Made by a program: the position numbers and the translations under genes
Notes under the pieces: generated by a model
Told to the model about the DNA's origin: nothing
Databases searched by the model: none
Seen by the model: the letters and a program-made list of their open reading frames with translations, nothing else
Shown here: positions 8,241-16,173 of the stretch, piece by piece
Layout of the letters: every line of letters starts with the position of its first letter
Numbering within the stretch: the stretch's first letter is position 1
Assembly: GCF_016755875.1 (NCBI RefSeq)
Contig: NZ_BNED01000005.1
Span: forward strand, 6,028,001 to 6,092,000
DNA length: 64,000 bases
Direction of reading: 5' to 3'
From: Streptomyces spororaveus
GTDB taxonomy: Bacteria; Actinomycetota; Actinomycetes; Streptomycetales; Streptomycetaceae

Positions 8241-9650
8241 ATGTTCAAGAACGCCGACGAAGTGAAGCAGTACATCGAGGAGAACGACGTCAAGTTCGTC
8301 GACGTCCGCTTCTGTGACCTGCCTGGTGTGATGCAGCACTTCACCATCCCGGCGCGAGCGTTCGACCCGGCGGAGGAGCTCGCCTTCGACGGATCCTCGA
8401 TCCGCGGTTTCCAGGCGATCCACGAGTCCGACATGGCGCTGCGTGCCGACATCACCACCGCGCGTCTGGACCCGTTCCGCAAGGACAAGACGCTCAACAT
8501 CAACTTCTTCATCCACGACCCGATCACGGGTGAGGCCTACAGCCGCGACCCGCGCAACATCGCGAAGAAGGCCGAGGCGTACCTCGCCTCCACCGGCATC
8601 GCCGACACCGCGTACTTCGGCCCCGAGGCCGAGTTCTACGTGTTCGACAGCGTGCGCTTCGCGACCTCCGCGAACGAGGGCTTCTACCACATCGACTCCG
8701 AGGCCGGCGCCTGGAACACCGGCTCCGAGGAGAACAACCGTGGTTACAAGGTCCGCTACAAGGGTGGTTACTTCCCCGTAGCCCCGGTCGACCACTTCGC
8801 CGACCTGCGCGCCGAGATCTCCCTCGAACTGGACGCCCAGGGCCTCCAGGTCGAGCGCCAGCACCACGAGGTCGGCACCGGTGGCCAGGCCGAGATCAAC
8901 TACAAGTTCAACACGCTGCTCGCCGCGGCCGACGACCTGATGCTCTTCAAGTACATCGTGAAGAACGTCGCCTGGCGCAACGGTAAGACCGCGACCTTCA
9001 TGCCGAAGCCGATCTTCGGTGACAACGGCTCGGGCATGCACGTGCACCAGTCGCTGTGGGCGAACGGCGACCCGCTGTTCTACGACGAGGCCGGCTACGC
9101 GGGCCTGTCGGACACCGCGCGCTACTACATCGGCGGCATCCTCAAGCACGCGCCGTCGCTGCTGGCGTTCACCAACCCGACGGTGAACTCCTACCACCGC
9201 CTGGTGCCGGGCTTCGAGGCGCCGGTCAACATGGTGTACTCGCAGCGCAACCGCTCCGCCGCCATGCGCATCCCGATCACGGGCTCGAACCCGAAGGCCA
9301 AGCGCGTCGAGTTCCGCGCCCCGGACCCGTCGTCCAACCCGTACCTCGCCTTCGCGGCGCTGCTGCTCGCGGGCCTCGACGGTGTCAAGAACAAGATCGA
9401 GCCGATGGAGCCGATCGACAAGGACCTCTACGAGCTCTCGCCCGACGAGCACGCGAGCGTCCCGCAGGTCCCGACCAGCCTCGAGGACGTCCTCAAGGCC
9501 CTGGAGGCGGACCACGAGTACCTCCTGGCCGGCGGTGTCTTCACCCCCGACCTGATCGAGACCTGGATCGACTACAAGCGCACGCACGAGATCGCCCCGA
9601 TCGCGCAGCGTCCGCACCCGCACGAGTTCGAGCTGTACTTCGACATCTAA
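8241..9650 (+). CDS. glnA: Glutamine synthetase type I (GlnA)
   Basis: It makes glutamine from glutamate, ammonia and ATP in the cytosol as a dodecamer. The 469-residue length and the blocks [29 protein letters not shown] and NRSAAMRIP are those of the GSI-beta class. Tyr397 in DLYELSPDE is the adenylylation site, so activity is probably controlled post-translationally by a GlnE-type enzyme. The ATG follows AGGAGGAG. Expression is likely activated by GlnR through the boxes at 8104-8141, and a terminator follows at 9666-9703. Confidence 0.99.
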   Translation: MFKNADEVKQYIEENDVKFVDVRFCDLPGVMQHFTIPARAFDPAEELAFDGSSIRGFQAIHESDMALRADITTARLDPFRKDKTLNINFFIHDPITGEAYSRDPRNIAKKAEAYLASTGIADTAYFGPEAEFYVFDSVRFATSANEGFYHIDSEAGAWNTGSEENNRGYKVRYKGGYFPVAPVDHFADLRAEISLELDAQGLQVERQHHEVGTGGQAEINYKFNTLLAAADDLMLFKYIVKNVAWRNGKTATFMPKPIFGDNGSGMHVHQSLWANGDPLFYDEAGYAGLSDTARYYIGGILKHAPSLLAFTNPTVNSYHRLVPGFEAPVNMVYSQRNRSAAMRIPITGSNPKAKRVEFRAPDPSSNPYLAFAALLLAGLDGVKNKIEPMEPIDKDLYELSPDEHASVPQVPTSLEDVLKALEADHEYLLAGGVFTPDLIETWIDYKRTHEIAPIAQRPHPHEFELYFDI

Positions 9651-9665
9651 AAACGCCTGCTGGGA

Positions 9666-9703
9666 GGCCCCCCGCCACGCTCTACGGAGCGCGGCGGGGG
9701 GCC
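9666..9703 (+). terminator. glnA terminator hairpin
   Basis: GGCCCCCCGCC (9666-9676) pairs with GGCGGGGGGCC (9693-9703); the inner CGCTC-TACG-GAGCG extends the stem beyond one mismatch. TTTCC and then TTT follow. Confidence 0.85.
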
Positions 9704-9791
9704 TTTCCGCTTTGACAGGTCCGCATGTCCGAGTGAGGGTGGAAATGACCTAAAAGCGCTATAAGCGAGACATGTGCGGAGGTGCATGAGA

Positions 9792-10316
9792 ATGCGCCGT
9801 AAGATCGTTGCGGCAGCCATGGCGGGCGCCGCGGGAATCGCGATAGGTCTGCTGCCCGTCGCCAGCGCCTCGGCCTCGGTCGTCACCGGTGGTGGTGGCG
9901 GAGTCGGCGGTAACGGTGGCTACGACTGCTACCGGTACCCCTCGAACCGCTCCGACGCCCGATGGGACGCCTGCTGCAACCACGACTGGCGCAACCGGCC
10001 CAGCTGGTGCTGGGACCAGGGCGGCGTCGGCGGATACAACGACAACTGGCGCGACAACAACTGGCGCGACAGCAACTGGCGCGACTCGAACTGGTCGAAC
10101 TGGAACGACTCGGGCCGCGGTGGCAACGGTGACTGGGGCAACCACGACGACTGGGGCAACGGTCGCGGCGGCAACGGTGACTGGGGCAACGGCCGTGGCG
10201 GTGACGGCGGCAACGGCGGCGGCAACTGGGGTGACGGCGGCGGTCGCGGTGGCGACGGCGGCGGCAACTGGGGCGGCGGCGGTGGTGACGGCGGCGGCGG
10301 CTGGGGTGGTCGCTGA
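9792..10316 (+). CDS. Secreted Gly/Asn/Trp/Asp-rich low-complexity protein
   Basis: About 174 residues. The first 30 form a signal peptide (MRRKIVAAAMAGAAGIAIGLLPVASASA). A short cysteine-containing segment follows (YDCYRY, ACCNHDW, WCWDQ; four cysteines), then a repetitive tail built from NWRD(S/N) units, GNGDWGN units and finally GGGNWG/GGDGG runs. No enzyme motif is present. GGAGG at 9778-9782 lies 9 nt before ATG 9792; ATG 9786 is the alternative. A TATAAG box at 9760-9765 could be its -10. Composition suggests a structural, cell-wall or surface polymer-binding role, which is inference only. Confidence 0.75.
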   Translation: MRRKIVAAAMAGAAGIAIGLLPVASASASVVTGGGGGVGGNGGYDCYRYPSNRSDARWDACCNHDWRNRPSWCWDQGGVGGYNDNWRDNNWRDSNWRDSNWSNWNDSGRGGNGDWGNHDDWGNGRGGNGDWGNGRGGDGGNGGGNWGDGGGRGGDGGGNWGGGGGDGGGGWGGR

Positions 10317-10355
10317 GCCCCACCCGGAAACATAGGGCCGCGGGCCCGATCCTCC

Positions 10356-10396
10356 GATGCCCCTGCTCCGGACCTCAGCCGAGGAGCAGGGGCATC
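10356..10396. terminator. 14-bp perfect stem overlapping the 3' end of the TetR gene
   Basis: GATGCCCCTGCTCC (10356-10369) is exactly complementary to 10383-10396. The right arm overlaps the last codons of the minus-strand TetR gene (stop 10375-10377), so the terminator of the secreted-protein gene is partly coding on the other strand. Confidence 0.7.
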
Positions 10397-11031
10397 GCCC
10401 CTGTGAGGTCGCGCAGACAGCGGACCGCGAGCTCCGGCGGGGATCCGGGGCCCGAGACCGGGGCGTCCGTCGTCGACCACAGCTCCAGCGAGACACGGAT
10501 CGCGTCCGTGGCCGCCGCCGCGAGCAGGCGCACCTCCAGCGGGTCGGCCTCCGGGCCCGCCAGCCGGGAGATCACCGGGACCAGATGCTCCTCCGAGTCC
10601 TGGTTCACGCGGTACCAGACCGCGCGCAGGGCCTGGTCGTCCGCGGCCGCCCGCAGCAGGCCGCGGGTCACCTCCAGGCCCTCCTCCACCGCCTGTTGTC
10701 CGCTCAGCGACCGGGTGACGGCGCGTTCCAGCGCCTCGCCCAGCGGTGTGCCGGGGTCCTCCTCGGCGAGCAGGGCGCGCCAGGCGTCACCGCCGCCCGC
10801 CAGCAGCGGGGCCACCGCCTCCTGCTTGTTGCGGAAGTAGCGGTAGAAGGTGCGCAGGGCCACGCCCGCCCGGTGGGCGATGTCCTCGGCGGTGGTCCCG
10901 TCGGGGCCGTGTTCGGCGAAGAGTTCGCAGGCCGCGCGGGCGATGTCCAGCTGGGTGGCGGCCTTGCGGCGCTCGGTCAGCGACTGGGCTCCGGGGCCGG
11001 GCTGGGGAGCGTACGGACGAGGGGATCTCAC
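10375..11031 (-). CDS. TetR family transcriptional regulator
   Basis: About 218 residues. The N-terminal DNA-binding domain reads IARAACELFAEHGPDGTTAEDIAHRAGVALRTFYRYF, a classical TetR HTH; the C-terminal half is helical ligand-binding sequence without recognisable specificity. GTG 11031 is preferred because starts further upstream (ATG 11079 or 11082) would run into the palindrome TGGCA-N5-TGCCA at 11082-11096, the likely operator shared with the divergent SDR gene; the start remains uncertain. It probably represses that SDR gene and itself. Confidence 0.8.
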   Translation of the reverse strand: MRSPRPYAPQPGPGAQSLTERRKAATQLDIARAACELFAEHGPDGTTAEDIAHRAGVALRTFYRYFRNKQEAVAPLLAGGGDAWRALLAEEDPGTPLGEALERAVTRSLSGQQAVEEGLEVTRGLLRAAADDQALRAVWYRVNQDSEEHLVPVISRLAGPEADPLEVRLLAAAATDAIRVSLELWSTTDAPVSGPGSPPELAVRCLRDLTGAMPLLLG

Positions 11032-11081
11032 GGGTGAAGCGTACCCCTCACCGACCTCGATGATTGCGTTCCTTGTCATCA

Positions 11082-11110
11082 TGGCAAAACGTGCCACTGC
11101 TCGGTACGCT
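11082..11110 (+). promoter_or_regulatory. Putative TetR operator and SDR promoter
   Basis: TGGCA-AAACG-TGCCA (11082-11096) is a 15-bp palindrome. TACGCT at 11105-11110 is a plausible -10; 6 nt later comes the A of the SDR start codon ATG 11117, so the transcript may be leaderless. The palindrome covers the -35 position, as expected for repression. Confidence 0.5.
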
Positions 11111-11116
11111 CGCGCC

Positions 11117-11893
11117 ATGAACCGTTACGAAGGACGTCGCGTCCTCATCACCGGCGGCGGCTCCGGCATCGGCCGCGCCACCGTCCACCGCATCCTCGCC
11201 GAGGGCGGCCGGGTCCACACCGTGGACGTCGACGAGGCGGGCCTGAAGGCGACCGCCGACCGGGCCGCCGCCGACGGCCACGCGGCCCGGCTCACCACGG
11301 CGCCCCTCGACATATCCGACGAGAACGCCGTCAAGGAGGGCGTGGCGGCCGCGGCCGGCGTCCTCGGCGGGAGCGGCATCGACGTGCTGGTCAACGCGGC
11401 CGGCATCCTGCGCTCCGCGCACACCCACCAGACCACCCTCGACCTCTGGAACCAGGTCATCGGGGTCAACCTGACCGGCACCTTCCTGATGATCCGCGAG
11501 TCCCTCCCGGCGCTGCTCTCGGGCGACAGGCCGGTCGTCGTGAACTTCAGCTCCACCTCGGCGTCCTTCGCCCACCCCTACATGTCCGCCTACGCGGCCA
11601 GCAAGGGCGGCATCCAGTCCATGACCCACGCGCTGGCCGCCGAGTACAGCAAGCAGGGCCTGCGCTTCGTCAGCGTCGCGCCCGGCTCCATCGAGAGCGG
11701 CATGACCACCGGCAACGGCCCCGGGCTGCCCGAGGACACCGACTGGTCCCTCTTCGCCAAGCTGGCCCCCGCCCTCGGCCAGGGCTTCGCCGGCCCGGAG
11801 ACCGTCGCCGGCGTCGTCGCCATGCTGGGCTCCGACGACGGCGCGTTCATCACCGGTACGGAGATCCGCATCGACGGCGGCACGCACTGCTGA
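11117..11893 (+). CDS. Short-chain dehydrogenase/reductase (SDR)
   Basis: 258 residues, classical SDR: cofactor motif TGGGSGIG (residues about 12-19), NAAG motif (VNAAGILRS), catalytic Ser (FSSTSASF) and YxxxK (YAASKGG), and the C-terminal block GAFITGTEIRIDGGTHC. VDVDEAG after beta-2 suggests NAD(H) preference. It reduces or oxidises an unidentified alcohol/ketone and is probably induced when its ligand releases the divergent TetR protein. Its stop codon directly abuts the stop of the convergent DUF4240 gene. Confidence 0.9.
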   Translation: MNRYEGRRVLITGGGSGIGRATVHRILAEGGRVHTVDVDEAGLKATADRAAADGHAARLTTAPLDISDENAVKEGVAAAAGVLGGSGIDVLVNAAGILRSAHTHQTTLDLWNQVIGVNLTGTFLMIRESLPALLSGDRPVVVNFSSTSASFAHPYMSAYAASKGGIQSMTHALAAEYSKQGLRFVSVAPGSIESGMTTGNGPGLPEDTDWSLFAKLAPALGQGFAGPETVAGVVAMLGSDDGAFITGTEIRIDGGTHC

Positions 11894-12412
11894 TCAGCTG
11901 CGGAACCGGTCCCACAGCCGGGGAAAGCGCTCCGCGAGCACGGCTTCGTTCTCGAAGTCCAGCGGGGCGCCCTCCGGCTCCGCCGCCTGCAGCGGGATGC
12001 CCAGATCCGGCGCGACCGCCCCGGTCAGCTGCTCGTACGCCTCGTCGGCCGCGTACCCCAGCTCCTCGCCGTCCCCGTCGATCTCCTCGTCGAAGTCGCC
12101 CAGGAGCTCCGCCAGGTGGTCGGGATCGTGCACTGCGCCCTCGAACACCTCCCGCCCCTGGCCGATCAGCCAGCAGCGGAAGTAGTCGAAGGCGTCGTCG
12201 CTCGCCCCGTCGAGCAGCACCCAGGCCGCGCCCCACAGGTCCCACGTGTACGCCCGGTTGTACCGGGACTCGAAGTGCCGGGCGAAGTCCAGGACAGAGT
12301 CCGGGTCGAACTGTGCGAGCCGCTCCACGAGCAGTTCGGCATGCTCCTCGGGGTCGCCGTCGGCGGCCTCGCGGGTACGGTCGACGATCTCCCAGAACTC
12401 CGTCTCGTCCAT
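11894..12412 (-). CDS. DUF4240 domain protein
   Basis: A 172-residue acidic protein. The N-terminus (MDETEFWEIVDRTREAADGD, then WDLWGAAWVLLDG and FDYFRCWLIGQGREVFEGA) is the DUF4240 signature, found in many actinobacterial proteins of unknown function, often near immunity-like or toxin-related genes elsewhere. It has no signal or membrane segment. The stop (TCA 11894-11896 on the plus strand) is immediately adjacent to the SDR stop, so there is no room for a terminator between them. Confidence 0.85.
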   Translation of the reverse strand: MDETEFWEIVDRTREAADGDPEEHAELLVERLAQFDPDSVLDFARHFESRYNRAYTWDLWGAAWVLLDGASDDAFDYFRCWLIGQGREVFEGAVHDPDHLAELLGDFDEEIDGDGEELGYAADEAYEQLTGAVAPDLGIPLQAAEPEGAPLDFENEAVLAERFPRLWDRFRS

Positions 12413-12465
12413 CACCGCTCCAGCATCACGGGTCGGCCTGCTCGCCGCCACCGCGCATACGGCCA

Positions 12466-12509
12466 AAGGCCGGTGTCCGCCCCCGTCACGGGGGTCGGAC
12501 ACCGGCCTT
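12466..12509 (-). terminator. aceE terminator hairpin
   Basis: A 14-bp perfect stem (12466-12479 with 12496-12509) encloses CCCCCG-TCA-CGGGGG, giving a near-continuous 20-bp hairpin 28 bp past the aceE stop. Confidence 0.85.
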
Positions 12510-12536
12510 CGGTGTGTCGTGCGCGGGCGCGCGGCC

Positions 12537-15221
12537 TTACAGGCCGTAGCGCTCCCGGGCCTCCTTGACGGAGGACGCCGGCACCTCGCCGCGGCGGGCG
12601 AGCTGGGCCAGCGCGGCCACCACGATCGACTGGGCGTCGACACCGAAGTGGCGGCGGGCGCCCTCGCGGGTGTCGGACAGACCGAAGCCGTCCGTGCCGA
12701 GCGAGGTGTAGTCCTGCTCCACCCACTGGCTGATCTGGTCCGGGACCTGACGCATCCAGTCGGAGACGGCGAGCACCGGACCCTGGGCGCCTTCCAGCGC
12801 GCGGGTGACGAACGGGGTGCGGACCTCGCCGCGCAGCAGCGCCTCGTCGCACTCCAGCGCGTCGCGCCGCAGCTCGCCCCAGGAGGTGGCGGACCAGACG
12901 TCGGCGGCCACGTTCCACTCGGCGGCCAGCAGCTTCTGCGCCTCCAGGATCCAGTGGATCGCCGTACCCGAGGCCATCAGCTGGACCTTGGGGGCGTCGG
13001 CGGCCGGGGCCGCCTCCGCCAGGTCCGCCGCCGTGTTGAAGCGGTAGAGACCCTTGAGGATGCCCTCCTCCACGCCCTCCGGCATGGCGGGCTGGACCTT
13101 CGGCTCGTTGTAGACCGTCAGGTAGTAGAAGACGTCTTCCGGCGTCTCGCCGTACATCCGGCGCAGACCGTCCTTGACGATCACCGCGATCTCGTACGCG
13201 AAGGCCGGGTCGTAGTTGAGCGACGCCGGGTTCGTGGACGCGATCAGGTGCGAGTGGCCGTCCGCGTGCTGCAGGCCCTCACCGGTCAGGGTGGTGCGGC
13301 CGGCGGTGGCACCGACGATGAAGCCCTTGCCGAGCTGGTCGGCGAGCTGCCACATCTGGTCGGCGGTGCGCTGCCAGCCGAACATCGAGTAGAAGATGTA
13401 GAACGGGATCATCGGCTCGCCGTGCGTCGCGTACGACGTGCAGGCGGCGATGAAGTCGGCCATGGCGCCGGCCTCGGTGATCCCCTCGTTGAGGATCTGG
13501 CCGTCCTTGGCTTCCTTGTAGTACATGAGCTGGTCGCGGTCGACCGGCTCGTACGTCTGGCCCAGCGGCGAGTAGATGCCGGCCGACGGGAAGAGGGACT
13601 CCATACCGAAGGTACGGGCCTCGTCGGGGACGATCGGAACCCAGCGCTTGCCGGTCTCCTTGTCTCGCATCAGGTCCTTGACGAGCCGGACGAAGGCCAT
13701 GGTGGTGGCCATCTCCTGCTTGCCGGAACCCTTGAGCAGCGGGGCGAAGGAGCGGTCGGCCGGAGCCGGCAGGGCCACGTGCTTGACCTTGCGGGCCGGG
13801 GCCGGGCCGCCGAGGGCCGCGCGGCGCTCGTTCAGGTACTGGACCTCGGGGCTGTTCGCGCCCGGGTGGCCGTACGGGACCTGGCCGTCGGCGAAGGCGC
13901 TGTCCGGGATCGGGAGGCCAAGGAGGTCACGCATGTCCTTGAACTCGTCGATCGTCAGCTTCTTCATCTGGTGGTTCGCGTTCTTCGACTCGAACCCGGC
14001 ACCCAGCGTGTAGCCCTTGACGGTCTGCGCGAGGATGACCGTCGGCGCGCCCTTGTGCTCCAGGGCGGCCTTGTACGCGGCGTAGACCTTGCGGGGCTCG
14101 TGGCCGCCGCGGGAGCTGTGGAAGCACTCGGCGATCTTGGCGTCGGAGAGCACCCCGGCCAGCTGCACGAGCTCGGCGTTGGCGCCGAAGAAGTGCTGGC
14201 GGATGTAGGCCACGTCACGGGTCGCGTACGTCTGGAACTGCGCGTCCGGTACCTCGCGCAGGCGGCGTACGAGGGCGCCCGAGGCGTCGAGCTGGAACAG
14301 CTCGTCCCAGGCGGATCCCCACAGCGACTTGATGACGTTCCAGCCGGCGCCGCGGAACTGGGCCTCCAGCTCCTGGACCACGCGGAAGTTGGCGCGGACC
14401 GGACCGTCGAGGCGCTGCAGGTTGCAGTTGATGACGAAGGTCAGGTTGTCGAGCTGCTCGCGGGAGGCGAGGGCCAGGGCGGCGGTCGACTCGGGCTCGT
14501 CCATCTCGCCGTCGCCCAGGAAGGCCCAGACGTGCGAGTTCGCGGTGTCCTTGATGCTGCGGTTCTGCAGGTAGCGGTTGAACCGCGCCTGGTAGATCGC
14601 GGACAGCGGGCCGAGGCCCATGGAGACCGTCGGGAACTCCCACAGCCACGGCAGGCGCCGCGGGTGCGGGTAGGACGGCAGGCCGTTGCCGCCGGACTCC
14701 TGGCGGAAGTTGTCGAGCTGCTGCTCGGAGATGCGCCCGTCGAGGAAGGCGCGGGCGTAGATGCCGGGGGAGGCGTGGCCCTGGATGTAGAGCTGGTCGC
14801 CCGATCCGTCGGCCTCCTTCCCGCGGAAGAAGTGCTGGAAGCCGGTCTCGTAGAGCCACGCGGCGGAGGCGAAGGTGGCGATGTGGCCGCCGACGCCGTA
14901 CTTGGAGCCGCGGGTCACCATGGCGGCCGCGTTCCAGCGGTTCCATGCGGTGATCCTGGCTTCCATCTCCTCGTCACCGGGGAACTCGGGCTCCGCGGCG
15001 GTCGGGATGGTGTTGACGTAGTCCGTCTCCAGCAGCTTGGGCAGGGCGAGGCCGGCGGCCTCGGCGTGCTGGAGCGTGCGGCGGAGCAGGTATTCGGCGC
15101 GGCGCGTACCGGCGGCCTGTGCGACGGCGTCGAGGGAGGCCGCCCATTCGGCGGTCTCCTCGGTGTCGCGATCCGGGAGCTGGTCGAGCTCGCTCGGAAG
15201 CTTTCCTACGGGGTCGGACAT
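12537..15221 (-). CDS. aceE: Pyruvate dehydrogenase E1 component, homodimeric type (AceE)
   Basis: AceE decarboxylates pyruvate with thiamine diphosphate and transfers the acetyl group to the lipoyl arm of E2. The 894-residue length and [19 protein letters not shown] start fit the homodimeric AceE family. The ThDP-binding motif is [10 protein letters not shown]...NLTFVINCN, preceded by SKYGVGGH and HASPGIY blocks. Upstream are a 17-bp palindrome (15326-15342) and a GntR regulator gene in the same orientation. The E2 and E3 partners are encoded at 22590-25835, beyond the accessory cassette. Confidence 0.97.
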   Translation of the reverse strand: MSDPVGKLPSELDQLPDRDTEETAEWAASLDAVAQAAGTRRAEYLLRRTLQHAEAAGLALPKLLETDYVNTIPTAAEPEFPGDEEMEARITAWNRWNAAAMVTRGSKYGVGGHIATFASAAWLYETGFQHFFRGKEADGSGDQLYIQGHASPGIYARAFLDGRISEQQLDNFRQESGGNGLPSYPHPRRLPWLWEFPTVSMGLGPLSAIYQARFNRYLQNRSIKDTANSHVWAFLGDGEMDEPESTAALALASREQLDNLTFVINCNLQRLDGPVRANFRVVQELEAQFRGAGWNVIKSLWGSAWDELFQLDASGALVRRLREVPDAQFQTYATRDVAYIRQHFFGANAELVQLAGVLSDAKIAECFHSSRGGHEPRKVYAAYKAALEHKGAPTVILAQTVKGYTLGAGFESKNANHQMKKLTIDEFKDMRDLLGLPIPDSAFADGQVPYGHPGANSPEVQYLNERRAALGGPAPARKVKHVALPAPADRSFAPLLKGSGKQEMATTMAFVRLVKDLMRDKETGKRWVPIVPDEARTFGMESLFPSAGIYSPLGQTYEPVDRDQLMYYKEAKDGQILNEGITEAGAMADFIAACTSYATHGEPMIPFYIFYSMFGWQRTADQMWQLADQLGKGFIVGATAGRTTLTGEGLQHADGHSHLIASTNPASLNYDPAFAYEIAVIVKDGLRRMYGETPEDVFYYLTVYNEPKVQPAMPEGVEEGILKGLYRFNTAADLAEAAPAADAPKVQLMASGTAIHWILEAQKLLAAEWNVAADVWSATSWGELRRDALECDEALLRGEVRTPFVTRALEGAQGPVLAVSDWMRQVPDQISQWVEQDYTSLGTDGFGLSDTREGARRHFGVDAQSIVVAALAQLARRGEVPASSVKEARERYGL

Positions 15222-15325
15222 TGCTGTGCGCCGCCTTCCGGACAAAGGAGAGGTGGTGAAAAAATCCCTGACGGGCAGGACAGGGTCGGTGGACCTGGTT
15301 GAGGTCCGCGACGACTGTAAATCGC

Positions 15326-15342
15326 TGATCGATGATCGATCA
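15326..15342. promoter_or_regulatory. 17-bp perfect palindrome upstream of aceE
   Basis: TGATCGAT-G-ATCGATCA is fully symmetric around its central base. It lies about 105 bp upstream of the aceE start within the 219-bp gap to the GntR gene. It is a candidate operator; the neighbouring GntR protein is the obvious candidate binder but nothing proves it. Confidence 0.5.
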
Positions 15343-15440
15343 AATGAAAGTGACGAAGAAACGTCCATCGAGCAAAAGTCGGCACCGCGTGCCAGAGAAA
15401 AAGGCACGCGGTGCCGGGCAAACTGGGACAAATGATCCGC

Positions 15441-16067
15441 TCAGGCGCGGGGGGCGCACCCCAGAACATGCCGCTTCACCAGCAGCCCGATATCCGGATC
15501 CTGGCTGCGGAAGGCCTGTACGAGCGCCTCGTGCTCCTCGGCGTACGACTTCTGGACGGTACCCAGCCAGCGGATGGACAGGGCCGTGAACACCTCGATG
15601 CCCAAGCTCTCCCAGGTGTGCAGCAGCACGCTGTTCCCGGCCGCCCGCACCATCTCCCGGTGGAACCCGACGGTGTGCCGCACCTGCGCGGTCCCGTCCT
15701 CGGTCCGGTCGGCCTCCCACAGCGCCGCCACATGCGGCTCCAGCGCCGAGCAGTCGCTCGCCAGCCGGGGCGCGGCCAGCTCGGCCGCGATCTGCTCCAG
15801 ACCGGCCCGGACCGGGTAGATCTCCTCCAGGTCGGCCGCGGACAGGTTCCGCACGCGCACGCCCTTGTTCGGCGCCGACTCGATCAGCCGCAGCGTCTCC
15901 AGCTCGCGCAGGGCCTCGCGTACCGGGGTCTGGCTGACCTCCAGCTCCACGGCGATCCGCCGCTCGACGATCCGCTCGCCGGGCTTCCAGCGCCCGCTGA
16001 CGATCCCCTCCACGATGTGCTCGCGGATCTGCTCGCGCAGCGAGTGCACGACGGGTGGGGTGATCAT
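15441..16067 (-). CDS. GntR family regulator, FadR/FCD subgroup
   Basis: About 208 residues. The winged HTH (LREQIREHIVEGIVSGRWKPG ... VSQTPVREALRELETLRLI) is typical GntR, and the C-terminal FCD domain shows the metal-ligand pattern (EEIYPVRAGLE, FHREMVRAAGN, EEHEALVQAF). FCD regulators sense small carboxylates; being next to aceE, pyruvate or lactate metabolism is a reasonable inference. ATG 16067 (AGGAG 10 nt upstream) is preferred over ATG 16097, which lies inside the palindrome GCATCG-CTT-CGATGC (16094-16108), a likely self-operator. Confidence 0.85.
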   Translation of the reverse strand: MITPPVVHSLREQIREHIVEGIVSGRWKPGERIVERRIAVELEVSQTPVREALRELETLRLIESAPNKGVRVRNLSAADLEEIYPVRAGLEQIAAELAAPRLASDCSALEPHVAALWEADRTEDGTAQVRHTVGFHREMVRAAGNSVLLHTWESLGIEVFTALSIRWLGTVQKSYAEEHEALVQAFRSQDPDIGLLVKRHVLGCAPRA

Positions 16068-16093
16068 CGGGGCTTCATCTCCTGTAGGGGCAT

Positions 16094-16108
16094 GCATCGC
16101 TTCGATGC
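16094..16108. promoter_or_regulatory. Putative GntR self-operator
   Basis: GCATCG-CTT-CGATGC is a 15-bp inverted repeat just upstream of the chosen GntR start. It shares ATCG/CGAT half-sites with the aceE-upstream palindrome at 15326-15342. Confidence 0.4.
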
Positions 16109-16173
16109 GTAGACAATACGGCCGAGTAGGCCGACCGGACGCGTTCCTGCTCAGGGACGCCGGGTGAGGCTGG

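Noticed and set aside
12246-15302. A 1018-codon open frame on the plus strand antisense to aceE
   Set aside because: It is a shadow of the strong codon bias of aceE; its Val/Gly/Arg-rich product resembles no family, and the aceE frame has clear motifs.
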